Positions 8,305-17,108 of a stretch of 64,000 nt of DNA are shown one piece after another (positions within the stretch are counted from its first letter, which is position 1; each line of letters begins with the position of its first letter). Location: positions 992,001 through 1,056,000 of the forward strand of contig NZ_FOLQ01000001.1 in NCBI RefSeq assembly GCF_900112365.1, read 5' to 3'. The stretch comes from Spirosoma endophyticum (GTDB lineage: Bacteria > Bacteroidota > Bacteroidia > Cytophagales > Spirosomataceae). Both the position numbers and the translations under genes were made by a program. The notes beneath the pieces were generated by a model that saw only the letters and a list, made by a program, of their open reading frames with translations, ran no database searches and had not been told where the DNA came from.

Positions 8305-9009
8305 ATGCAATACCACACAAATTGCTTTATAGAACGGCTAAGTATCGTCCTGCTTTTGATGATGAGCCGCACATTGATAACCTTTGGCCAGGTGCCTATA
8401 GAGTATAAAGGAAAACCCTTCAAAGACGCCGAATACACAAAAGGAGCCCAACTCATTCCGGGACGTGTGGAACTGGCGTATTACGATCTGGGGGGCGAAG
8501 GCATTGCCTATCACGATACCGACCCGATCAACAAGGGCAGTGGCGAACTCAACCGGAAACCCGATCATCAGCGGCCGGGCGTCTCCGATTATTTAGTGCA
8601 TTTCAGGGAAAAGGAAGGCGTCGATATTTCGTTTACCAAAGACTTTGCCGACTTCAACCATCCCAACAAAGTCGACCCTAAAGTGAATCAGCTATACATC
8701 GGCTGGCAGGAAGATAGCGAATGGACGAATTATACAATTGATGTAAAAGTGCCGGGTGTGTACAGAATGATTACAGTCTACGGCTATCAGGACAACAAAT
8801 CAGAACTTTGGCTGAATAACAAAAAGGTGGTCAATCTGGTCATGCCGGAGAATACGGGCGACTTTCATCGCTGGACACAAGCTACAGTTGGCGAGATTAC
8901 TTTCCCGACGGCCGGTCCCAATCTGCTTACCTTACACTACAATAAGGGGTCTAATCTGGCCTATCTGGACTTTGTGCTTGTCTATAAAGAAAAACCCGCA
9001 AACAAATAA
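8305..9009 (+). CDS. Secreted protein with CBM6-like carbohydrate-binding domain
   Basis: A signal-peptide-like N-terminus (hydrophobic LSIVLLLMMS, then FGQ) is followed by one beta-sandwich resembling CBM6-like modules. Typical segments are GGEGIAYHD near residue 68, IGWQEDSEWTNYTIDV, and the closing GPNLLTLHYNKGSNLAYLDFVLV. No catalytic domain is attached, so it is probably a stand-alone sugar-binding or lectin-like secreted protein. The true start could be one of the ATGs further in (MMSRTLITFGQ). It is monocistronic. Confidence 0.75.
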   Translation: MQYHTNCFIERLSIVLLLMMSRTLITFGQVPIEYKGKPFKDAEYTKGAQLIPGRVELAYYDLGGEGIAYHDTDPINKGSGELNRKPDHQRPGVSDYLVHFREKEGVDISFTKDFADFNHPNKVDPKVNQLYIGWQEDSEWTNYTIDVKVPGVYRMITVYGYQDNKSELWLNNKKVVNLVMPENTGDFHRWTQATVGEITFPTAGPNLLTLHYNKGSNLAYLDFVLVYKEKPANK

Positions 9010-9059
9010 CAACGTAGCACTTAGGGGAAGAGGGATTGCGTTTTGTTATCCTAAGCCAT

Positions 9060-10223
9060 TTAGCGCATTGACCAAAGCCCCAACAGAGGACCGGGAAGCA
9101 GCAGATAAAATAACCAGCCTGAGATCCCGACCTGAGCGACCAGCCAGGCCATCAATTGGATGGATAGTACCGTCAGGAGAAAGCCAAAACAGGTAACGAG
9201 CGTTAGAATACTCCCCCGGTTGTCAATGGTAGCGCGACTGGCGACCAGGGTAGAAAACTGTGGGGAGTCGCCAGCCGCCGTAGCTCCCCATACGAGCAGA
9301 AAAAGCCCAAACAGGAAAGGTGGCCCACTTAACATCAACGGTGTCAACGCAATACATAGGCCGGAGGCCATCAATAACAACCGGGCAACACGCGTACTCC
9401 CAACCTGCAAAGCAGCGTATCCCCCACCCACGCACCCGATCACGCCAGCCGCAATTGCGCCAAACGTCCATAAAGGAATCGGTAACTCAGCGGTGGGATG
9501 TTGCTGTTTGTAATAGGCGATCAACGTTGGCAAAAAAGCCCAAAGCGTGTACAGCTCCCACATATGGCCAAAGTAACCCAGCATGGCGGGCCTAAAAGCG
9601 GATGGTCTGAACAACGAGAGCAGCGCCTGAAAGCGAAAGAAATTACCCCGGTTCAGTACCGGTTTGGCGGGTACAACGGCGGTCAGCAAAACGCCCCCAC
9701 TTATTGCTAAAAGACTGACTGACAACATCAGTGTCCGATAAGGAAAACTCCCTCCTACGCCCCGAATCAGGTAGGGGAAGGCCGTGCCCAGCACCAGCGC
9801 ACCCACCAGAAAGCCCATCGCTTTCCCTAGTCCGGCTTTAAATAAATCAGCCGCAATCTTCATCCCAACCGGATAGACACCGGCCAGAAAGAAACCGATC
9901 ATGAATCGGCTGATCAGCAACGTTTCTGCTTTTACGGGCATTAATAGCCAGATCAGATTGACCAGGGCGGCCAACGTAACGGATACCAGAAAGACGTAGG
10001 TGGAGCGAAACCGATCGGGTATGGACAGTAATGCGTAAAGTAATGTACCCGTAATGAAGCCAATCTGGACGGACGAAGTAATCCAACTGGTAAGCTCCGT
10101 ATTCTTCAGAAAAGGTTGCAGTTCAGGTAGAATGGCGTTACCGGCAAACCAAAGGGACGTACCGGCAAATTGAGCAAATACAATAACCAGCAATTGATTA
10201 TTGATTCGTGAGGAAGTGGTCAT
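9060..10223 (-). CDS. MFS transporter
   Basis: About twelve membrane segments are predicted in 387 residues. The N-terminus MTTSSRINNQLLVIVFAQF leads straight into the first helix, which is why the ATG at 10223 is preferred over the ATG 21 codons upstream. SRFMIGFFLAGVYPVGMKIAAD is a helix 4-5 motif of the family. The substrate cannot be inferred. The gene is divergent from the DUF1772 gene and convergent with the CBM6-like gene. Confidence 0.85.
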   Translation of the reverse strand: MTTSSRINNQLLVIVFAQFAGTSLWFAGNAILPELQPFLKNTELTSWITSSVQIGFITGTLLYALLSIPDRFRSTYVFLVSVTLAALVNLIWLLMPVKAETLLISRFMIGFFLAGVYPVGMKIAADLFKAGLGKAMGFLVGALVLGTAFPYLIRGVGGSFPYRTLMLSVSLLAISGGVLLTAVVPAKPVLNRGNFFRFQALLSLFRPSAFRPAMLGYFGHMWELYTLWAFLPTLIAYYKQQHPTAELPIPLWTFGAIAAGVIGCVGGGYAALQVGSTRVARLLLMASGLCIALTPLMLSGPPFLFGLFLLVWGATAAGDSPQFSTLVASRATIDNRGSILTLVTCFGFLLTVLSIQLMAWLVAQVGISGWLFYLLLPGPLLGLWSMR

Positions 10224-10457
10224 GTCCAAAGATAGGCATTCGATCCAGCTTGCTTGCCGTTGCAGGAAGCTGAACGGCTTAACCATTAACTAACAATCAT
10301 TACGAAAGAAGACGTACGCCTGTCATTTGATTGCCCTGATGGCTGAAATTGTCGTATTTGCTTCGGTATAGACTTGGCGCGCTATTCTATGAAGTCATGC
10401 GGAATCAGGTAGCCGAAATGGCCATTTTAGCTGTCAGATCAGGTAAGCGAAAACGAT

Positions 10458-10958
10458 ATGCCTACAACCCAGAATATACTGCTCGTCACCACCGCAACGA
10501 CAACAGCCCTGATGGCCGGGCTTTTCTACGCCTATTCCTTCTCGGTGAACCCAGGGCTGAATCGGTTATCGGACACTGCCTACGTAGCGGCCATGCAGTC
10601 CATCAACCGGGCTATTTTGAATCCGGTTTTCTTTGCCGGGTTTATGGGAACGGCCCTGTTATTGCCCTTGTGTACCTACTCGAACTATGCACAGCCGTTA
10701 TCCATGCGGTTCTGGTTTTTACTAGCAGCAACAGTGGTGTATCTCGTTGGGGTAATGGGTGTTACGATGGCTGGCAATGTCCCCCTCAATGAAGCGTTGG
10801 ATGCGTTTAATCTATCCTCAGCTTCTGCCTCGGAGATTGCGGCTCAACGGGTTGCGTTTGAAATGCCCTGGAACCGCCTGAATACCATCCGCACGATTGC
10901 CTCCATACTAGCCGTCATTTTTACCGTACTTGCCTGCCTGAATTCACCCGATCAATAA
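10458..10958 (+). CDS. DUF1772 (anthrone oxygenase-like) membrane protein
   Basis: This is a 166-residue protein with four likely membrane helices. ALMAGLFYAYSFSVNPGL in helix 1 and the WNRLNTIRTIAS segment before the last helix are typical of DUF1772. Some fungal members have been linked to anthrone oxidation, but the role of bacterial members is unknown. It stands alone between a divergent MFS gene and the Dabb-domain gene. Confidence 0.85.
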   Translation: MPTTQNILLVTTATTTALMAGLFYAYSFSVNPGLNRLSDTAYVAAMQSINRAILNPVFFAGFMGTALLLPLCTYSNYAQPLSMRFWFLLAATVVYLVGVMGVTMAGNVPLNEALDAFNLSSASASEIAAQRVAFEMPWNRLNTIRTIASILAVIFTVLACLNSPDQ

Positions 10959-11088
10959 ATGCTACTCTTTTAAACAGACGTACTTAGGGGCTAAAGAACC
11001 GCATAGCATCCTAATTCCTTTGCTATTCTCTACTGAAAGGAAAGCTAAAAAAGTACAGATCGTGCGGTAAGGCGGCTAAATTATCAGG

Positions 11089-11096
11089 TAGATTTG
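11089..11096 (+). promoter_or_regulatory. Possible -7 promoter box
   Basis: TAGATTTG fits TAnnTTTG and lies 67 nt before the ATG of the Dabb-domain gene. No clear -33 box was seen. Confidence 0.3.
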
Positions 11097-11163
11097 TCGG
11101 AACAATAATGAGTCGGCATTTTTGCCGCTGTTAGTTTTTATTCGCCAAACGTCGGAATACCTC

Positions 11164-11565
11164 ATGAACCAACCATCACGGAGAACATTTGTTAAAAGTA
11201 GCGTTGCCGCCGGGTTAGGCGCGGGCTTGCCATCCCTGGAAAGTGCCCCCAAAGAGCTGTTCGTTCACCACGTTTTATTCTACCTCAAAAACGCAGGGAA
11301 CGCGGCCGATAAAGCAAAGTTGCTGGAAGGCCTGAATAAGCTGGCGAAGTGCCCTACCATCAAAATGGTCCATATTGGCACGCCTGCCGCCACAAACCGG
11401 GATGTGATCGAGCGAAGCTATACCTACTCGTGGTTATGTTTTTTCGATAGTCCCGCCGATGAGGAAGCCTACCAAAAACACCCCATTCACGATGATTTCC
11501 GCAATAATTATTCGTCTTTGTGGGAAAAAGTAGTCATCTACGACGCTATCGGACCGAAGCGATAA
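11164..11565 (+). CDS. Tat-exported Dabb (stress-response A/B barrel) protein
   Basis: The N-terminus MNQPSRRTFVKSSVAAGLGAG is a twin-arginine signal, which favours the ATG at 11164 over the codon at 11122. The mature part is a single ferredoxin-like Dabb domain: LFVHHVLFYLKN at its start, FDSPADEEAYQKHPIHDDF as its second half. Dabb domains dimerise; some act as small enzymes, but most bacterial ones have no known activity. Export by Tat implies a folded periplasmic protein. Confidence 0.85.
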   Translation: MNQPSRRTFVKSSVAAGLGAGLPSLESAPKELFVHHVLFYLKNAGNAADKAKLLEGLNKLAKCPTIKMVHIGTPAATNRDVIERSYTYSWLCFFDSPADEEAYQKHPIHDDFRNNYSSLWEKVVIYDAIGPKR

Positions 11566-11579
11566 AATAGATTCTATCT

Positions 11580-11620
11580 GACAGAAGCCATTACATTGAC
11601 GTAGTGGCTTTTGTCTTTTC
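11580..11620. terminator. Intrinsic terminator between convergent genes
   Basis: Arms 11580-11594 and 11601-11615 pair over about 15 bp with two wobble-type differences and a 6-nt loop. The right arm and tail are T-rich (TTTTGTCTTTT). It probably ends the Dabb gene. Confidence 0.7.
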
Positions 11621-13092
11621 TATCCGGCGGCACCCGCCATCGGACCTTCAGGGACAACGACCGGTTGGGATGGCTGACTGGCCCTACCCCGCGTAAAGGA
11701 AATGATGGCACCCGTCAGTACTAAACCGGTCATGATCAGATACGCGTAATGCATGCCGAGCAGTTGGGCCGCCGTCGCTTCGGGCGATACGTTATGAGCT
11801 AGTCCATAACGGTTGCGCGTGCTGTACCAGACGGCAGCCGCCAGCGCAATACCGACGACAAATCCTAAGTTACGCATAAAGGCAATCATGCTGCTGGCAA
11901 TGCCGCGTTGCGCTAACGGCGCCGAATTCAGGGCGCTGCTGCTGTTGGGCGACTGAAACAGGCCAAAGCCCAAACTTACCAGTGAACTCCGCCAGACGAC
12001 ATCTTTCCAATCCCAACCGGCGTCCAGAAACGAAAAAGCAAAGTAGCCAATGGCGGCCATCAACAAGCCAAAACTGGACAACCATCGGGTACTGACCCGG
12101 CTGGAAAGGTAGCCGCCAAGTGGAGCGACAATACTGAGAGTCAGTGGACCGGCCAGCAACACCAGCCCGGCCTGTCCGGGGTTTAGACCCAGTAGCTGCT
12201 GCAAGAAGAAAGGGATTATGAACAGGTTTCCGCCAGAAGCCACGAATCCACAAAAAGCGGCCAAAATAGCAGCGGTAAACGGTCTGACACGGAATAGACT
12301 GAGTCGTAGCATCGGCTCACTGACCCGCATTTCCCAAAGGAGAAACAACACCAGCAGAATTGTTCCAATGGATAGTAACCCAATTACGAGTGGGGCATTC
12401 CAGCCGTATTGTGGCTCCGGGCCGAAATCCAGGCCGGTCAGCAACGTAGTAACACCAATCAGAAATAGGCCTGCGCCCACTAGATCGAAGCGTTGGTTAG
12501 TCACTTTCGGACTATTAGGCAATATCGTCCACGCCCGCCAGATGGCGATTAAGCCAATTGGTACGTTCACAAAAAAGATACTCGACCAGCCAAATTTCCC
12601 CAATAATAACCCACCAATAACGGGTCCGGCGCTGGAACCCGCAGCGACGACCGACCCCATTAGCCCCAACGCCTGACCCCGCTCCTGGGGCGAAAAGGCA
12701 TCGCTGATAATGGCTGGTCCGATGGCATAGATCATGGAAGCACCCAGACCCTGAAGTACCCGAAATGCCACCAGCGACCAGAGGTTCCATGCCAGGCCAC
12801 AAAGCATTGACCCCAGCACAAATACGCAAAATCCGGTAATGTAAAGCTGTCGACGGCCCACCCAATCCGACAGTTTGCCCATAATAAGCAACGTACTGGT
12901 CGTTGTGAGCAGGTAACACAACACAATCCACTCGACACTGTCGCCCGCGTTCAGTTGGCGCCGGATCGTTGGCAGCGCAATATTGACGATACTGCTGTCG
13001 AGCGTTGACATGAAGGTCCCGAATACGACAGTGCCCAGAATAATCCATTTGTTGGGCGCCGATTGTTCAGCGGCAGACGTGGGTAACGACAC
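11620..13092 (-). CDS. DHA2-family MFS multidrug efflux transporter (EmrB/QacA-like)
   Basis: The 490 residues hold about fourteen membrane helices. FMSTLDSSIVNIALPTI in helix 1 (motif D1), LSDWVGRRQLY (motif A) and GSSAGPVIGGLL (motif C) assign it to drug:proton antiporters with 14 helices. It should export hydrophobic or cationic toxic compounds. The start codon is GTG at 13092. No EmrA-like adaptor or regulator is adjacent, so it may work alone. Confidence 0.9.
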   Translation of the reverse strand: MSLPTSAAEQSAPNKWIILGTVVFGTFMSTLDSSIVNIALPTIRRQLNAGDSVEWIVLCYLLTTTSTLLIMGKLSDWVGRRQLYITGFCVFVLGSMLCGLAWNLWSLVAFRVLQGLGASMIYAIGPAIISDAFSPQERGQALGLMGSVVAAGSSAGPVIGGLLLGKFGWSSIFFVNVPIGLIAIWRAWTILPNSPKVTNQRFDLVGAGLFLIGVTTLLTGLDFGPEPQYGWNAPLVIGLLSIGTILLVLFLLWEMRVSEPMLRLSLFRVRPFTAAILAAFCGFVASGGNLFIIPFFLQQLLGLNPGQAGLVLLAGPLTLSIVAPLGGYLSSRVSTRWLSSFGLLMAAIGYFAFSFLDAGWDWKDVVWRSSLVSLGFGLFQSPNSSSALNSAPLAQRGIASSMIAFMRNLGFVVGIALAAAVWYSTRNRYGLAHNVSPEATAAQLLGMHYAYLIMTGLVLTGAIISFTRGRASQPSQPVVVPEGPMAGAAG

Positions 13093-13253
13093 GGGTAAAT
13101 CAGGTTAATGCTGGAACGTAAACGTAGTAGCAGGACGGTTGTTTAGCCTATTTTACACATAATTAGCCATATAACCCCCGGAAGGCTACCAATTGATCGT
13201 CCGTTTTTTATATTAGTAGGCTTATTGGCTGAGCCACTCAATTATACGACCTG

Positions 13254-14402
13254 ATGAAAACATCCCGACGATCCTTTTTGCAAAAGACCACCCGAAATGG
13301 GCTGGCGATTCTCTCGACAGGCAGTCTGACCGCCAACGTTATTGATCAGGCAAAGCTTAATACGGACCAAGCCGAAGATCTGTATGCCAATACGTTACCA
13401 ATTAAAGCCGACCATGTTGTTCGATCCCTGCCGGAAAATATGGTTTGGGGTTATTTTGGCGCTGACGTCCCTCCGGTGTATAAAGTAAAAGATGGCGATG
13501 TCGTTGAAATTCAGACGGTCAATCCGTCGGGTGTGAGTCGGACAAATCCAGAGGAGTTTTACACCAAAAACAACCTGCCCCTTGATCAGCACGCGCAGGA
13601 AGTCATCACGATTATGAAAAATGTGAAGCCCGAACCATCGGGCATTCGCGGGCATATGCTAACGGGACCCGTGTATATCGACGGTGCGCAACCCGGTGAT
13701 AGCATGGAGATTCGCATTCTCGACATGACGTTTCCGGCCCCATTTGGCGTCAACAGCGTGTGGCCGGGTGGCGGTGGTATTCCCGATGAAGTGAAGACCC
13801 GCGAAACGTTCGTCTATCGGTATGATTCGAAACACAAAATGGCGTCGCTTAAAGAAGGTGTTGAGATTCCGTTGAAACCCTTTATGGGCGTAATGGCCTT
13901 ATCGCCACCCGCCGATCTGGGTCGGCAGAGTTCGATTCCGCCAAACTTTTTCGGGGGCAATCTGGACATCAAACACTTAACGAAGGGCAGTACCTTGCAC
14001 CTGCCCGTATCGGTGCCGGGCGGCCTATTTACCACAGGCGACGGACACGGGGCGCAGGGAAACGGCGAAGTGAGTGGCGTCGCCATTGAAACGGCCATTA
14101 CGTTAACCGTCAAGTTTATTGTTCACAAAGGCAAGGCGCTCAAACAACCAAGAGCCGAAACATCGACTCATTTCATTGCCGTTGGACTGGATAAAGACCT
14201 GAACAAAGCCATGAAAATGGCTCTTTCGGAAGCCTGTGCCTTTATCAAAGATGAGTTGGGTTTTACGTTCAACGAGGCTCTGTCCATCGCCAGCACCGCC
14301 GTCGATTTTGAGGTCAGTCAGGTTGTAGACCAGACGTTGGGGGTTCATGCCATGATTCCGAAGTCAATTTTCACAAAGAAGAAATTTGACTATTGGTCGT
14401 AA
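13254..14402 (+). CDS. Acetamidase/formamidase family protein with Tat signal
   Basis: The N-terminus MKTSRRSFLQKT is a twin-arginine signal followed by a hydrophobic stretch. The mature protein follows the FmdA/AmdA fold: GHMLTGPVYIDGAQPGD, FGVNSVWPGGGG and GDGHGAQGNGEVSGVAIET are characteristic. Family members hydrolyse short amides such as formamide or acetamide to ammonia and the acid, but many bacterial homologues are uncharacterised, and the exported form may have another substrate. A hairpin lies 19 nt after the stop. Confidence 0.88.
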   Translation: MKTSRRSFLQKTTRNGLAILSTGSLTANVIDQAKLNTDQAEDLYANTLPIKADHVVRSLPENMVWGYFGADVPPVYKVKDGDVVEIQTVNPSGVSRTNPEEFYTKNNLPLDQHAQEVITIMKNVKPEPSGIRGHMLTGPVYIDGAQPGDSMEIRILDMTFPAPFGVNSVWPGGGGIPDEVKTRETFVYRYDSKHKMASLKEGVEIPLKPFMGVMALSPPADLGRQSSIPPNFFGGNLDIKHLTKGSTLHLPVSVPGGLFTTGDGHGAQGNGEVSGVAIETAITLTVKFIVHKGKALKQPRAETSTHFIAVGLDKDLNKAMKMALSEACAFIKDELGFTFNEALSIASTAVDFEVSQVVDQTLGVHAMIPKSIFTKKKFDYWS

Positions 14403-14420
14403 AATTTAGAGAGCGAACCT

Positions 14421-14453
14421 AACTTCCCGAAGGCTAATCACTTTCGGGAAGTT
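14421..14453. terminator. Hairpin after the acetamidase-like gene
   Basis: A perfect 11-bp stem (14421-14431 with 14443-14453) surrounds an 11-nt loop, followed only by TCAAC rather than a T-run. The next start codon is 17 nt away, so read-through into the small membrane protein is possible. Confidence 0.5.
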
Positions 14454-14470
14454 TCAACACAAGTCAACCC

Positions 14471-14809
14471 ATGCACCTACTAAAAGGCCTTAATCAGATA
14501 CTTTATTTTCTGCTTGAACTCGGTATGTTAGGCTCGTTTGGCTACGCTGGTTTTCACAGCACCCAGCATCCCTACGGGAAATATATAATCGCCATTGGCC
14601 TTCCTCTGGTCGCTGCTACGTTATGGGGACTCTTTGCCGCTCCCCGTTCTGGGTACCGATTGGATTTCCCCTATCGCTCCCTTTTTGCTCTGACTATGTT
14701 TGGCCTTGCTTTCTTTCTGCTCTACAGAACCGGACAAACTCGTCTGGCGATTATGTTAGGGATGCTGGCGTTGGCAAGCGAACTAACAGCTATTGCGTTT
14801 AAGGAGTAG
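14471..14809 (+). CDS. YrdB-like (DUF2568) small membrane protein
   Basis: This is a 112-residue protein with four predicted membrane helices. LNQILYFLLELGMLGSFGYAGF and the central PLVAATLWGLFAAPRS are typical of the YrdB/DUF2568 family. The function is unknown. It follows the acetamidase-like gene on the same strand with 68 bp between them. Confidence 0.8.
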   Translation: MHLLKGLNQILYFLLELGMLGSFGYAGFHSTQHPYGKYIIAIGLPLVAATLWGLFAAPRSGYRLDFPYRSLFALTMFGLAFFLLYRTGQTRLAIMLGMLALASELTAIAFKE

Positions 14810-14960
14810 ATTGACGCCATGCAAGCCGATACGTTACGTAAATGAAACGATCATTGCTTTTGGCGGAAGTCGTACACTAAGGTGTTAAATAGCTGGAAAA
14901 AGAATTTTATATTTGATTCCCTCTCGCAGAAAGAGGGCGCTCCTAACATAGAAATGGCAA

Positions 14961-15542
14961 ATGTTTGACGTTTTTTTCTCTCATATTCTGGCAAAGGTAT
15001 CGCTGACTCAGGCGGAGAAAGACACTATAAAAACGTTCTTTGTTTCCAAAAAGCTTAGAAAAAAACAGTATCTTCTTCAGGAAGGCGATGTTTGCAAATA
15101 CATGTCCTTTGTGGAGAAAGGCTTGCTCAGATCGTACAACGTAGATGAAAAGGGTGATGAGCACATGAATTTGTTTGCCTGGGAAGGCTGGTGGACTTCA
15201 GATATGTATAGTTTCTTTTCCGGCGAAAAAGCTGTTTTAAATATAGATGCCATTGAAGACGCCGAATTGTTGATGATCACGCGATCAGATTTCGAGGAAA
15301 TGACGTTGAAAGTCCCTGTAATGGACCGTTATTTTCGGATTCTTTTTCAGAATAGTTTAGTCACAAAAGAGCGGAGACTGGTAAGTTCGAACACACACAC
15401 TGCAGCCGAAAAATATATCCAGCTGGCTCAAAACAATTCTGAGCTTATTCGACGAGTTCCCCAAAATTTGATTGCCTCTTATCTGGGTCTCGCTCCGGAG
15501 ACGTTAAGTCGCATTAAGAAGACGATTACGTCCCATGAATAA
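14961..15542 (+). CDS. Crp/Fnr-family transcriptional regulator
   Basis: An N-terminal cyclic-nucleotide-binding-like beta-roll (about residues 15-120: LLQEGDVCKYMSFVEKGLLR) is followed by a dimer helix and a C-terminal winged helix (PQNLIASYLGLAPETLSRIKK). The RxE/S-T ligand residues for cAMP are not obvious, so the effector is unknown. Regulators of this group in Bacteroidota often sit beside the stress or redox gene they control. Here an NmrA-like reductase starts 113 bp downstream on the same strand. Confidence 0.9.
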   Translation: MFDVFFSHILAKVSLTQAEKDTIKTFFVSKKLRKKQYLLQEGDVCKYMSFVEKGLLRSYNVDEKGDEHMNLFAWEGWWTSDMYSFFSGEKAVLNIDAIEDAELLMITRSDFEEMTLKVPVMDRYFRILFQNSLVTKERRLVSSNTHTAAEKYIQLAQNNSELIRRVPQNLIASYLGLAPETLSRIKKTITSHE

Positions 15543-15607
15543 TTCAGATTGACATAGATCAAGTGTATTTCTTGTTTTAAATCAACTGGCAATGATTTGG
15601 CAGCGGG

Positions 15608-15615
15608 TACTTTTG
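15608..15615 (+). promoter_or_regulatory. Possible -7 promoter box for the NmrA-like gene
   Basis: TACTTTTG matches TAnnTTTG and lies 41 nt before the start codon. A correctly spaced -33 box was not seen. Confidence 0.4.
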
Positions 15616-15655
15616 TGCCTGGGCAATTTATAGCATAAACACGGCAATCATCTCT

Positions 15656-16546
15656 ATGTCAAACACGGCACATCCCAAAATACTCATTACCGGCGCAACC
15701 GGACAGGTTGGTAGTAAAACGATCGACTTCCTGCGCTCAAATAAAGAAATCGACTTGGTGGCTGCGGTACGTTCACCAGAGAAAGCCGCTCTTTATATGG
15801 CAGAGGGAATTGAAACGGTCACCCTTGATTTTGACGATGAACGTACCCATCTGCCTGCTTTTAAGGGCATTGACCGTGTCCTTATCATTACTGGCTATAC
15901 CGTTGATATGTTGCGTCAGAGTAAAGCTTTACTGGATAATGCCAGGAAAGCGGGGGTACAGCATGTGGTGCATCTGGGGGCATGTGGCCGCGACGACACG
16001 ACTGTTGCCCATTGGGCATGGCATCAACTGATTGAACGGTATATTGAGTGGTCTGGATTTTCCTATACGCATTTGCGTCCTGAAACGTTCATGCAAAATC
16101 TATTGAGCTACGGCGGTAAAAAAGCGATTGAAGCCGGGGTAATCCATGCGTATGTTGATAACGCCCGCCTGAGCTGGGTAGATGTTGAGGATGTGGCGCA
16201 GGTAGCTGCGCTAGCTTTGACTCATCCAGAATTGCATAGTGGAAAAACCTACAGACTAGGGTATGATGCCAAAAATTTTGATGAAATAGCCACCTTAATG
16301 ACTTCTATCGTTGGTAAATCGTTCCGATATGAGCCACTTTCTCCTGAGGTATTTCTGCGCGCTATGCAGCATGCAGGGGCCGAAATGGCTTACATGAACT
16401 GTGTATATGATCATTGGAAACGGTATGCGGCTGGCACTATCCCTGGCGCCGATGATACGTTTGATAATTTTCCTGAAATTACAGGAAGGCAACCGGAAAG
16501 ATGGGCTGATTTCATTGAAAAGCATAAAGCCGAATTCGACTATTAG
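15656..16546 (+). CDS. NmrA-like NAD(P)-binding SDR-family protein
   Basis: The Rossmann motif ITGATGQVGSKTIDFL lies near residue 12, with RSPEKA as a likely NADP-binding patch. THLRPETFMQNLL and ARLSWVDVEDVA are typical of atypical SDRs of the NmrA/quinone oxidoreductase-2 group. It either reduces quinone-type substrates or acts as a redox sensor. Its placement directly after a Crp/Fnr-type regulator suggests it is the regulated output. Length, 296 residues, is normal. Confidence 0.88.
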   Translation: MSNTAHPKILITGATGQVGSKTIDFLRSNKEIDLVAAVRSPEKAALYMAEGIETVTLDFDDERTHLPAFKGIDRVLIITGYTVDMLRQSKALLDNARKAGVQHVVHLGACGRDDTTVAHWAWHQLIERYIEWSGFSYTHLRPETFMQNLLSYGGKKAIEAGVIHAYVDNARLSWVDVEDVAQVAALALTHPELHSGKTYRLGYDAKNFDEIATLMTSIVGKSFRYEPLSPEVFLRAMQHAGAEMAYMNCVYDHWKRYAAGTIPGADDTFDNFPEITGRQPERWADFIEKHKAEFDY

Positions 16547-16627
16547 CGGGGAAAATCAGGACGGTTTACGGCTTACTCCTCCCCTAAAAGCCTTAGTGTT
16601 GAAGACAGATACAGAGTTTTGATCAAA

Positions 16628-17005
16628 TCACTTAGCCGTCACCTGCACTACGTAGGTACGTACAACTTCGCCGTTGCCGGTTCCGTCTATTGCCTTTCTC
16701 GTGAAAACAACATTTGCCGTGCCGGACGTAACACCTTTTATCTGGAAAATCATTGGTCCGGTATTATCGCGTTTTAACGTATCTACGGCTGGCGCAAGAT
16801 TCCGCCGGGATACTTCCACAACCTCCTGATTGTCGGACGCGCCAATTAATTCCCATGAGCCGTTCCCCCCTTTGGACAACGTAATATCTTTGATTTCTCC
16901 GACAGAGACACGCAGCGTTTTCTGGGAACCGGTGCTGGGTTGGCTGGTCTGGGCACAGGCCATTAAGCCAATCATAAGCGCAAGAGGCCAAACCCGTTTA
17001 ACCAT
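16628..17005 (-). CDS. Small lipoprotein with beta-rich domain, possibly chagasin-like
   Basis: From the ATG at 17005 the protein begins with a lipoprotein signal (MVKRVWPLALMIGLMAC, lipobox cysteine about residue 17). The rest, about 105 residues, is beta-rich. VSVGEIKDITLSKGGNGSW, then GPMIFQIKGVTSGTANVVF resembles the layout of the chagasin/I42 cysteine-protease inhibitor fold, but the NPTTGY loop is not clearly present. The longer upstream ORF is rejected because it has no signal and unnatural composition. The family call is uncertain. It converges on the NmrA-like gene. Confidence 0.7.
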   Translation of the reverse strand: MVKRVWPLALMIGLMACAQTSQPSTGSQKTLRVSVGEIKDITLSKGGNGSWELIGASDNQEVVEVSRRNLAPAVDTLKRDNTGPMIFQIKGVTSGTANVVFTRKAIDGTGNGEVVRTYVVQVTAK

Positions 17006-17108
17006 TGGCCAGATCCTATTGCCTGATACAGATCGGTTAGAAAAAGTAGTTATGTTAGTCATATACTTGTAACTGTCGTTCCGCCCTAACGGTTTGGAAT
17101 CAGCGCAA